Shown here piece after piece: positions 25,343 through 33,333 of a stretch of 64,000 nucleotides of DNA. The DNA comes from Labilithrix luteola (GTDB lineage: Bacteria > Myxococcota_A > Polyangia > Polyangiales > Polyangiaceae), in assembly GCF_001263205.1 (NCBI RefSeq), contig NZ_CP012333.1:10273501-10337500 (forward strand). The letters run 5' to 3'. The translations under genes were made by a program, and so were the position numbers. Each line of letters opens with the position of its first letter. The first letter of the stretch is position 1. The notes under the pieces are model-generated. The model worked only from the letters and a program-made list of their open reading frames with translations. It had not been told where the DNA came from and did not search any database.

Positions 25343-26337
25343 TCCGCAAGCTCGCGCGGAGGCTCCTTTGGGCCGTGTTCGTGGTGTGGGCCACGGTCTC
25401 GCTCGCGTTCCTCGTCAACAACGCGCTGCCGACCGATCCGGCACGCATGGTGGCCGGCCCACAAGCACGCCCGCAAGACGTGGAGCGTATCCGTAAAGAC
25501 CTCGGGCTCGATCGCCCCGTTTACGTGCAGTACGCACGCTTCTTCCAGCGGCTCGTCCACACGGGTCCGAGCAACGTCGAGCCCTCCGACAAGGCCCACG
25601 GCACCTGCGCGACCTTCGGCCCGATCCACGTCGATTTGGGGAGGAGCTACCAGCAGCGCCGGCCCGTCGTGACCATTCTCGCCGAGCGCTTTCCGCGAAC
25701 GGCGCTCCTGGCGGTAACGGCAGCCTGCCTCCAAGCGCTGTTCGGGGCCATCGCGGGAACGCTCGCGGCATCGCGCAAGCGCACGCTCGTCGACCACCTC
25801 GCCGTCACCGGAAGCCTCGTCGGCGTGAGCGCCCCAACGTTCGTGATCGGCCTATTTTTGCAGTGGCTCTTCGCGTATCGCCTGCGCCTACTGCCCCTCG
25901 ACGGATACGGCGACACCTTCGCATCGCACGCGGCGAGCCTCGTTCTTCCGGCCATGACACTCGGCGTGTTCGGGGCGGCGTACTACACGAGGCTCGTTCG
26001 CGACGAGATGCTGCGCGAGCTGAACCAAGACTACGTCCGCACCGCCCGCGCCAAGGGTCTGTCGGAGGGCGGCGTCGTCCTCCGGCATGCCTTCCGCAAC
26101 GCGCTCATGCCGATCGTGACGGTCCTCGGCCTCGAAATCGGTGCGCTCATCGGAGGCGCGATCGTGACCGAGGCCATCTTCCGCTGGCCGGGGCTAGGCT
26201 CGCTCAGCGTGAACGCGATGCTGGATCGCGACGGCCCGATCATCATGGGATGCGTGATCGTGACGTCGCTCGCCGTCGTGCTGATGACGATCGTCGTCGA
26301 CTTCGCGTACGGCTTGCTCGACCCGCGCGTTCGCTAG
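25339..26337 (+). CDS. Oligopeptide-type ABC transporter permease (DppB/OppB-like)
   Basis: Inner-membrane permease of 332 residues. The N-terminal LARRLLWAVFVVWATVSLAF and the periplasmic NALPTDPARMVAG are typical DppB features. GLDRPVYVQYARF, FVIGLFLQWLFAYRLRLLPL and the EAA-like loop RTARAKGLSEGGVVLRHAFR follow, ending FAYGLLDPRVR. GTG 25339 overlaps the upstream TGA (GTGA). No OppD/OppF ATPase genes lie in the window: the next gene is a response regulator on the other strand. The importer must borrow ATPases from elsewhere or be incomplete. Confidence 0.92.
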   Translation: MIRKLARRLLWAVFVVWATVSLAFLVNNALPTDPARMVAGPQARPQDVERIRKDLGLDRPVYVQYARFFQRLVHTGPSNVEPSDKAHGTCATFGPIHVDLGRSYQQRRPVVTILAERFPRTALLAVTAACLQALFGAIAGTLAASRKRTLVDHLAVTGSLVGVSAPTFVIGLFLQWLFAYRLRLLPLDGYGDTFASHAASLVLPAMTLGVFGAAYYTRLVRDEMLRELNQDYVRTARAKGLSEGGVVLRHAFRNALMPIVTVLGLEIGALIGGAIVTEAIFRWPGLGSLSVNAMLDRDGPIIMGCVIVTSLAVVLMTIVVDFAYGLLDPRVR

Positions 26338-26345
26338 GCGGCGCG

Positions 26346-28967
26346 CTAGTCCATGCCGGCGAGCGCGCGGCACTCGGCGACGCGCGGGCCCTGGGCCTTC
26401 TTCGCGCACGAGCGGTAGGCTTCGAGCGCCTGCCACTTCTTGCCGAGCTGCTGGTACGCCGCACCGAGCGTGAGCCACGCCTCGGCGTTGCCGGGATCCT
26501 TCTGCGTCGCCTGCCAAGCGAGCTCGGCGGCGCGGCCGCTCGCGTGCTTGTCGTCCTTCTCGAGTGCCTTCTGGGCAGCTTCGGTGAACGACTCGGAGCT
26601 CGGCGGTCCGGGAGGCGCAGGCTTGTCGGAAGCCGCGGACTTCGCGTCGGCCTTGGCTGCCGTCGTGGTCTCCGCGTTCGTGCCCGAGACCCCCGATGCT
26701 CCTGTCTGGTCCGACGAAGGGCGCGTGCGTTCACGGGTCGTCGGGGTGGGTTCGGCCGCCTTCACAACGGGCGCCGCCGGCGTTTCGGAGGGCGGTTCGA
26801 CGGTCGTGGGCGCGGACTCGGGAGCCTCGTTCGTCGGAGCAGCCGCCACCGTCGCCACCGGCGAAGCACTCGACGTTGCTGTCACACTCCCGGCATCGCG
26901 AAGCGGCAGGCCAAGGCCCTGGGCTGTGTCGTGTTGTCCGCGATAGGTGGAGCGCGCGAAGAGCGCGATGACCGCGATGCCAATCGCCGCCCCCATCACG
27001 CCGATGGCGACCTTGCGCCCACTGACACGCGGAGCGCGCGTGGGGAGCTCGATCTCGTCTTCCGCCCACGCGTCGACGGGCGAGCCGTTCTCGTCCGATC
27101 GTGCCGAGGCCTTGGGCGCCGCGTCGGACGCGACCGTCTTGTTGTTCGCTTCGGCCCAATCGACGACCGACGGCGTTCGCTTCGCGAACACGATCGCGGG
27201 CGGCTCGGGAGCAGGTGCGGGCGGCGGAGGTTCAGGTGTAGGGGCGGTGACGGCCGCCGCTAGCGACGTCGAGGAATCCGGCGCGTCGACGACGTCCGCT
27301 TCGTTGGCGAGCGGTTCCTTCACGACGAGGACGTTCGCCGACGCCGCGGCATGCTCGATCTTCGGCGCTGGCGGTGGCGCGAGCACCACGTTCATCTTCT
27401 GCGTGCGGACGAGCGACGACGCGGGCTGCGCCGAGGTCTCGATCGGCTTCGACGGCTCCGGAGCCTTGGCGACCTCCGCCGGCTTCGGCTCGCCAACCTT
27501 CGGCTCGCCAGCCTTCGCTTCGGCAGGTTCGGTCTCGACGCGGGGTTCGCCGCTGGTCTCGACCGGCTTCGTTTCGGGAGCCTTCGCTTCGCCGTTCTTC
27601 GCCTCCGGCTTCGCGTCTCCCGCCTTCGCAGCCCGGGCGGCCTTCGCGTCGGCGACGAGCGCACCGAGCGCTGCAGGATTGAAGGGCTTCGTACGTGTCT
27701 TGGGAGAAACGCCGGCCCCGCGCGCAATCTGGCCTGGGCGCGGAATCGCGGCGTGTGGCGGCGAAGGCGAAGGCATCGCGGCGGCCGGCACGACGGGCGG
27801 CGCCGGCACGGTGACGTCTTCGTGCGGCGACCGCGCGAGCTCGACCATGGCTTCGGACGCCGTCTTGTCGACGATCGCGGGCTCGTTGGTCGAGGGCACG
27901 ACGCGTTCGGGCGGAGGCGAAACGACGCCGACCAGAAGCCCCTCGAAGTACAGCTTCGAGAGCGTCGTCAGCGTCGAAAGGTCCTCGAACGGTGATTCGT
28001 CGACGACCTCTGCGAGCGTGCGCCGGCCGTCGAGGAGGCGGAGGATGCCGTTCAGCTCGTCGGGGATCTCGCTGAGGCGATCGACGAGGCGTTCAGAATC
28101 GACCTCGAAAATGCCGGCGAGCGGCGGGATCTGCTCGATCAGGCGGCCCCACTCGTCGGCGCGGCGCATGCCTTCCATGACGAGGGCCGACGTCTGGGTT
28201 TCGACCACGTCTTCGCGATCGATGTTGCCGAAGTCGACCTCGAAGTCCGCTTCGCTCCACACGAGGAGGCGGTAAACGGCCTCTTCGCCACGAAGCCCAC
28301 CGACCTCGGCATCGATGACCTTGCCGTCGCGGAACCAGACGTACCCGAGGCGGCTGCCGCTCTTGAACGTGATCGTGCCGCTCTTGCGCGAGATCTCGAA
28401 CGTCTGCAGGAGGTCGATCACGGTCATGTCCGCGATCGAGCCAGAGAACCGTGTTTTGAGCAGCGCCGACGAGGGCTTCGCCGCCAAGCTCTCCTGCGTG
28501 CGTCGCGCGAGGACCACGTTTACGCGAGCGAGCAGCTCGCGGACGAAGATGGGCTTCGTGAGGTAGTCCTCGACGCCGAGCTCGAGGCCGCGAATCTTGT
28601 CTTCGACCGAGCGCTGACTCGCGAGGAAAATGACCGGGATGTGTGCCCAGTCCGGGTGGTCCTTCAGGCGTCGCACGAAGCCGTAGCCGTCGAGCTTGGG
28701 CAGCTTCGTATCGCAGATGACCAAATCGGGCTGCTGGTGCTCGACGACGTCGAGCGCCGACTGACCGTCGTGGACGCACGTCAAGTTGTAGCCAGCCTTG
28801 CGCAGGCTGACCTCGAGGACCCGCAAGCTGCGCTGGTCCGCATCGACGAGGAGAATCTTCTTCTTGGCCAAGAGGGCCTCGGAAGGATCCGCCTCGGGCC
28901 CTGTGACTGTCAACGTTTCCGTCCGCTTTTGCGAGCCACGGGGACGAATTTTGCCTTCCGACGTCAC
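26346..28967 (-). CDS. Response regulator with DUF4388 domain and C-terminal TPR region
   Basis: Multidomain protein of 873 residues. An N-terminal receiver domain (about 36-160) has acidic residues LLVDAD, phosphoacceptor D86 in VICDTKLP, and the lysine in LTKPI. A DUF4388/PATAN domain follows (about 165-275, FSGSIADMTVIDLLQTFEIS), then a second helical region to about 360. A long low-complexity linker rich in Lys/Pro/Glu/Ala (about 370-630) contains degenerate repeats of KVGEPKPAE type. One membrane helix (about 650-670) is followed by a Ser/Thr/Pro spacer and a short TPR region (AWLTLGAAYQQLGKKWQALE). The output is therefore probably protein-protein rather than DNA-binding. No cognate kinase is adjacent. 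Confidence 0.88.
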   Translation of the reverse strand: MTSEGKIRPRGSQKRTETLTVTGPEADPSEALLAKKKILLVDADQRSLRVLEVSLRKAGYNLTCVHDGQSALDVVEHQQPDLVICDTKLPKLDGYGFVRRLKDHPDWAHIPVIFLASQRSVEDKIRGLELGVEDYLTKPIFVRELLARVNVVLARRTQESLAAKPSSALLKTRFSGSIADMTVIDLLQTFEISRKSGTITFKSGSRLGYVWFRDGKVIDAEVGGLRGEEAVYRLLVWSEADFEVDFGNIDREDVVETQTSALVMEGMRRADEWGRLIEQIPPLAGIFEVDSERLVDRLSEIPDELNGILRLLDGRRTLAEVVDESPFEDLSTLTTLSKLYFEGLLVGVVSPPPERVVPSTNEPAIVDKTASEAMVELARSPHEDVTVPAPPVVPAAAMPSPSPPHAAIPRPGQIARGAGVSPKTRTKPFNPAALGALVADAKAARAAKAGDAKPEAKNGEAKAPETKPVETSGEPRVETEPAEAKAGEPKVGEPKPAEVAKAPEPSKPIETSAQPASSLVRTQKMNVVLAPPPAPKIEHAAASANVLVVKEPLANEADVVDAPDSSTSLAAAVTAPTPEPPPPAPAPEPPAIVFAKRTPSVVDWAEANNKTVASDAAPKASARSDENGSPVDAWAEDEIELPTRAPRVSGRKVAIGVMGAAIGIAVIALFARSTYRGQHDTAQGLGLPLRDAGSVTATSSASPVATVAAAPTNEAPESAPTTVEPPSETPAAPVVKAAEPTPTTRERTRPSSDQTGASGVSGTNAETTTAAKADAKSAASDKPAPPGPPSSESFTEAAQKALEKDDKHASGRAAELAWQATQKDPGNAEAWLTLGAAYQQLGKKWQALEAYRSCAKKAQGPRVAECRALAGMD

Positions 28968-29015
28968 GCTTCACGCGCACGGCTCAGCAAGACGCGCGTC
29001 CGTTTCCGTAAGTCG

Positions 29016-30515
29016 TTATTGGGCGCGCGGGGCCCAGGGATCGGAAAACTCATCCGCGCGTCGGGCGGGCGAGGCTGCGGGCTTGGGATCCTTCGGCGTC
29101 ACCGCCGGCCCGACCGGCCCCTTGAACGGTTTCGGTGTGGGTTCGACGGCGGAAGTGGAGGACGCGAGCGCGCTCGGAGCGCTCGAAGGCTCGGCCGTAG
29201 GCGTGGGCTCCGACAGCTCGGCGGTCTCGACCGGTGGAGGCACCACGGTCGCGCTCGGCGACGGCGGAGCCGCGATCGATACCGTCGATACGGGAGCCGG
29301 GGGCTCAGGGGCACTCGTCGATCGACCACGGAGGATGCCGAACGCGCTGACGGCCAAGCAGGCCACGAACGCGGCGGTCGTGAGAACGATGGCCACGAGT
29401 CGCTGCCGACGCTCGCGTTCCTTCGCCTCGAGGTTCCGGATCGAGCGCTCGATGTGGTCCGCCGTGTCGACCGTTTGAAGGACGAGCGTGCGGCCCGCCC
29501 CAGGTCGTGAGCGAACGACATCGACGGCTTTCGCCGTTAGTCGCGCGAGCGCCAGTGCCAACTCCCCCGCACTGTCGAACCGCTTGGCCGGCTCCTTGGC
29601 CAGCGCCTTCATGATGATCGGCTCGAGCTCGCCGAGGTCCATGCGTGTTCGCATCGCGGGGCTCTGGGGGACTTCGAAGAGGTGCTTCGTGAGCACGCCC
29701 ATGTACGTGTCGGCCCCGAATGGCACGGTGCCCGTCACCATCTCGTAGAGCACGACGCCGAGCGCGTAGACGTCGGTGCGCGCATCGACGCGCTCACCGC
29801 TCGCCTGCTCCGGCGCCATGTAATAGGGCGTTCCGAAGACCACGCCTGGCCGCGTCAGCTTGTTCGTCTTACCGACGATCTTCGCCGCGCCGAAGTCCAC
29901 GATGCGAATGTCGGCCTCGGGCGCGCGGCCGAGTGAGCGTCCGACCAAGAACACGTTCTCCGGCTTGAGATCGCGATGAATGACGCCCACAGCGTGCGAC
30001 GCTTCGAGCCCGTCGGCGATCGCGCGCGCCACGAGCGCAGCTTCGAACGGCGCCAAGGGCCCGCGCGCACGCAGGCGCGTCGCGAGCGTCTCGCCCTGGA
30101 GCAACTCCATCACGAAGTACGGGGCGCCGTCCGGCAAAGCGCCGAAGTCGGTGATGGCCACCACCGAGGGATGTTTGATGGCGGCCGTAGCGCGCGCCTC
30201 CTGGACGAAGCGGGCCGCCAGCTGGGCATCCGACGCGAGCTCCGCCCGCAGCACCTTCAGTGCAAAGAGGCGATCGAGCGTGACGTGGCGAACCTTGTAG
30301 ACGGTTCCCATGCCGCCTTCCCCGAGCGGGGCGACGACTTCGTAGCGACGATCGATGACGGTTCCGAGCAGGCGATCGGCGCTCGGATCCCACGTGCTCG
30401 TGACGAGGCCCGCGCCGTCGAACGGGCAGAACGCAGCATCGGCCCGGAAGCGCGAGCCGCACTCGGCACAGCGCTTCACGTCGACGAATTCTTTGATCGT
30501 GTCAGTCGCCGGCAT
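29016..30515 (-). CDS. Hanks-type Ser/Thr protein kinase with N-terminal zinc ribbon
   Basis: Transmembrane kinase of 499 residues from ATG 30515; ATG 30524 is an alternative. An N-terminal zinc ribbon (CAECG, CPFDG) leads to the kinase domain: glycine loop GEGGMGTVYK, catalytic lysine in FALKVL, HRDLKPENV, DFG in RIVDFGAAKI, and MAPEQASGE. One membrane helix (AIVLTTAAFVACLAVSAF) separates it from a Pro/Ser/Ala-rich tail. All catalytic residues are present, so it should be active. Its start overlaps the end of the lipoprotein gene by 14 nt, suggesting co-translation. Its substrates are unknown. Confidence 0.93.
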   Translation of the reverse strand: MPATDTIKEFVDVKRCAECGSRFRADAAFCPFDGAGLVTSTWDPSADRLLGTVIDRRYEVVAPLGEGGMGTVYKVRHVTLDRLFALKVLRAELASDAQLAARFVQEARATAAIKHPSVVAITDFGALPDGAPYFVMELLQGETLATRLRARGPLAPFEAALVARAIADGLEASHAVGVIHRDLKPENVFLVGRSLGRAPEADIRIVDFGAAKIVGKTNKLTRPGVVFGTPYYMAPEQASGERVDARTDVYALGVVLYEMVTGTVPFGADTYMGVLTKHLFEVPQSPAMRTRMDLGELEPIIMKALAKEPAKRFDSAGELALALARLTAKAVDVVRSRPGAGRTLVLQTVDTADHIERSIRNLEAKERERRQRLVAIVLTTAAFVACLAVSAFGILRGRSTSAPEPPAPVSTVSIAAPPSPSATVVPPPVETAELSEPTPTAEPSSAPSALASSTSAVEPTPKPFKGPVGPAVTPKDPKPAASPARRADEFSDPWAPRAQ

Positions 30516-30720
30516 CCGCTGCATCCACGCCGGCGTCCGCGCCCAGAACCGATGCATCGGCGCTCGTGCAGACGCCCTTCTCGCAGATCAAGTCACGCTC
30601 ACAATCCTTCGATCGCGTGCATGGCGCGTTGAGCCCGCTCTCGCCGCGGTCGGATCCGCAGGCGGGAATGGCGAGGAGGCCAAGGAGGACGACACCGACG
30701 ACGCTCACCTCGCGGATCAC
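30502..30720 (-). CDS. Small Cys-rich lipoprotein
   Basis: Secreted lipoprotein of 72 residues. The N-terminal hydrophobic stretch VVGVVLLGLLAIPAC carries the lipobox, with lipidated Cys near 21. The mature part has a Cys cluster CTRSKDCERDLICEKGVC (six-residue spacing typical of small disulfide-knot domains) and an Asp/Ala-rich tail. Such short Cys-rich lipoproteins are common in myxobacteria, mostly of unknown function. It lies directly upstream of and overlaps the kinase gene, so it may be a surface sensor or partner; that is only positional inference. Confidence 0.75.
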   Translation of the reverse strand: MIREVSVVGVVLLGLLAIPACGSDRGESGLNAPCTRSKDCERDLICEKGVCTSADASVLGADAGVDAADAGD

Positions 30721-30757
30721 GTCGTCAGTTTATCCTCATCCGGCTGAAAAAGCCGCT

Positions 30758-31957
30758 TCAGCGCGCCGACAGCGGGGCGCTCGCGCTCGTCGAGGTGCCG
30801 CAATTTGCACAGAACTTCGCGGCCGGCGACGTTTCCTGCCCACATCCCGTGCAGAACTTCTTCGCCTGTGCGAGGGCGTTTCCGCACTCCGCGCAGAACT
30901 TCCCACCCGGCTGGCGGGTGTTGCACTTCGAGCAGGTCACGGTCGCGCCGCCCGGCGAGAACTGGGGCTGCTGCGCTTGCGCAGGCTGCGCTTGCATGGC
31001 GCCCGCCATCTGGTTCGCCATGTTGACGCCCAGCGCCATCTGGATGCCTGCGCCCGCAACGCCGCCGTCGACGCCGTGCTGCGCCATGCCCTGGCCGGCG
31101 CCGATGATCGCCTGACCGGCGGCGTAGTTCTGGTAGTTGCCGGCGAGATTCTGAACGTAGCGCGCGTCCTGGCTGTACTTCTGATCGAGCTCGAACTGCT
31201 TCGCCTTGGCCTGCGCCTCGGCCACCTTCACGCCTCGGTTCGCCTTCGCGATCTCGGCGTTCGCCGCCACGAGACGCTGGCGATCGTCCTCCGAGAAGTT
31301 CAGGTTGAACTGGCCCATCTGCAGGATGCGCACGCCGATCTCGTTGAGATCGGGCGCATTCGCGACGAACGCGTTCGCGAGCTTGCTCGTGAGCGAGACG
31401 GCCTGGAGCACGCTCTTCTGCTCGACCTCGCAGAGCTCTCCCAGCGTGGTCTTCACGCCGTTCATGAAGAGGCCCTTGATCCAGGAGAGGATCGCGTCGT
31501 TGTCGCCCTGCGCCGCCTGGCCGGTGTAGCCGACGATGAAACGCACCGGGTCGGTCACGACGAGCGAGAACTCGCCGAAGATGCGCGGGATGACCTGCTC
31601 ACCCGTGAGCGGGTCGATCATGTCGCCGATCGGACCGCCGAACGGCACCGAGCGAACGGGCGAGGTCTTCACGAAGAAGATCTCGCTGATGAACACGTCG
31701 CCGCCGGTGAAGCGGTTGACGATGTTGTTGAGGAACGGAATGTTCTGCGTCGAGAGCGTGTGACGCCCCGGCGGAAGCACGCCGACGACGCGACCATCCT
31801 TGAAGAAGACGGCGCACTCGTCGCTGTCGACGGTGAGCTGCGTCCAGTTCGGGACGTTCTGGTCCGGGTGCTTGTAGATGATGAGGTGCTTGGCCTGGTC
31901 CGGACGGGCGACCATGATCTCGCGCACGCCGTTCTTCACGAAGTCGAAGACACCCAT
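30758..31957 (-). CDS. SPFH-domain protein with C-terminal zinc ribbons (YdjI-like)
   Basis: Predicted 399-residue membrane-associated protein. The N-terminal half (GVREIMVARPDQAKHLIIYK through about 260) resembles the SPFH domain of YdjI/virion-core-like proteins; YdjI in Bacillus is involved in membrane remodelling under envelope stress. A Gln/Ala-rich region follows (GAIIGAGQGMAQ type), then three CxxC ribbon pairs (CSKCN, CAECG, CTGCG, CANCG). ATG 31957 has AGGAGC upstream. It is the first gene of a minus-strand group; the divergent gene at 32161 is 203 nt away. The exact role cannot be deduced. Confidence 0.85.
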   Translation of the reverse strand: MGVFDFVKNGVREIMVARPDQAKHLIIYKHPDQNVPNWTQLTVDSDECAVFFKDGRVVGVLPPGRHTLSTQNIPFLNNIVNRFTGGDVFISEIFFVKTSPVRSVPFGGPIGDMIDPLTGEQVIPRIFGEFSLVVTDPVRFIVGYTGQAAQGDNDAILSWIKGLFMNGVKTTLGELCEVEQKSVLQAVSLTSKLANAFVANAPDLNEIGVRILQMGQFNLNFSEDDRQRLVAANAEIAKANRGVKVAEAQAKAKQFELDQKYSQDARYVQNLAGNYQNYAAGQAIIGAGQGMAQHGVDGGVAGAGIQMALGVNMANQMAGAMQAQPAQAQQPQFSPGGATVTCSKCNTRQPGGKFCAECGNALAQAKKFCTGCGQETSPAAKFCANCGTSTSASAPLSAR

Positions 31958-32160
31958 CGTCGTTTGCTCCTGAGGCTCCTGTGAAACGAGACCTACTCTG
32001 AGACGAGACCGGACTCGTATTGATTCGAGGTCGAAGATAAATCGCACGCCCCGGCAGCGCTAGTGCTTGCGTGCCGCGCGTCCTCCGAACGGGTGACACC
32101 TCCACGCAGCAACGCCGGCCGCCACCTCCTCCAAAAGGGGTATAGAATCCGGCTCCTCCC

Positions 32161-33333
32161 GTGACGCTTCCGATCGACATCGCCGCCCTCCCTGGCCCTG
32201 CCCAGAAGATCCTCGATCCGAACGGGCCGGCCCCGCTCAAGGCCATGGCTGCCAAGGGCGTCGTCCCCGGCCTCAAGCCCGGCGACACGCTCGCGGTCGT
32301 GGTGCTTCTCTCGCTCGGCGAGGGAGCACCCGCCGAGCAGGCGAAGAAGACCCTCGAAAACCTCCCGGCGCCACTCCTCAACGGCGCGCTCGGTGGGTCG
32401 CTCCAGCCGGGTGTCCTCGACGTCATCGCGCCACTCTGCGCGAAGGACGCTGCCGTCGCCGAGAAGGTTCTCCTCCATCCATCGTTGCATCCCGAGACAG
32501 TGGCCTCGATGGCCGCCGTCAGCAGCGAGCTCGTCTGCGAGCTCATCGCGACGAACGAAGAGCGTCTTCTCGCAAACCCGGCGATCATCGAGAAGCTCTA
32601 CCTCAACAAGCACACGCGGATGTCGACGGCGGACCGCATCTTGGAACTCGCCGTCCGCAACAAGATCGAACTCAAAGGCATTCCCGCGTTCGAGCAGGCG
32701 GCCGCCGCAATTGCCGGCGAGCTCATTGCCGAGGCCACGGAAGAGCCATCGTTCGACGACACGCAGTTCAACGACGTCGAGAAGCTCGCGAGCGAGGTCC
32801 AACTCGCCGACGGCGACGACACCCACGCGCTGAACGACGAGACCGGTCAGGAGGAAGTCACCGAGCTCCTCAAGCCGCTGCACGCGATCTGGGCCGACCT
32901 CAGGCCGCCCGCGAAGATCCGGATGCTCCAGCTGGCAACGCTCAAGGTCTACGACGAGAAGGGACGGGAGGTCGACGAGGTTCGACTCGATGCGAAGGCC
33001 GTACGCATGCTCGGCGTGCGCGACGCGAACCCGCTCGTCGCCGTAGCTGCGATCAAAGCGCCGGGCATGGGTGACAGCGAAGTCGTGCGCATCGCCGGTC
33101 TACGCAACATTTGCGAAGACGTGCTCCGCGAGATCGCCATGAACCGCGAGTGGACGCGCCACTACATGGTCAAGTACAACCTCGTCGCCAACCCACGCAC
33201 ACCATTTGGGCACGCGGCGAAATGGATCACGTACCTTCGCGAAAACGACCTGAAGACGATCGCCAAGAGCAAGGAAGTTCCGGGGGCGGTTCAGACCGCG
33301 GCTCGTCAGCAGCTTCAGCGCAAAGGAAAGTGA
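32161..33333 (+). CDS. Myxobacterial helical-repeat protein, unknown function
   Basis: Protein of 390 residues starting with GTG at 32161. It is predicted all-helical and soluble, with an N-terminal part rich in Leu/Ala/Pro, an acidic middle (EEPSFDDTQFNDVEK) and a C-terminal module NPRTPFGHAAKWITYL. That module, followed by LKTIAKSKEVPGAVQTAARQ, closely resembles the end of the protein at 2614-3444. The fold is probably HEAT- or LRV-like. It overlaps the next gene by 4 nt, so it is co-translated with the large membrane protein, suggesting a role in the glycan locus or its assembly. No catalytic motif is seen. Confidence 0.75.
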   Translation: MTLPIDIAALPGPAQKILDPNGPAPLKAMAAKGVVPGLKPGDTLAVVVLLSLGEGAPAEQAKKTLENLPAPLLNGALGGSLQPGVLDVIAPLCAKDAAVAEKVLLHPSLHPETVASMAAVSSELVCELIATNEERLLANPAIIEKLYLNKHTRMSTADRILELAVRNKIELKGIPAFEQAAAAIAGELIAEATEEPSFDDTQFNDVEKLASEVQLADGDDTHALNDETGQEEVTELLKPLHAIWADLRPPAKIRMLQLATLKVYDEKGREVDEVRLDAKAVRMLGVRDANPLVAVAAIKAPGMGDSEVVRIAGLRNICEDVLREIAMNREWTRHYMVKYNLVANPRTPFGHAAKWITYLRENDLKTIAKSKEVPGAVQTAARQQLQRKGK

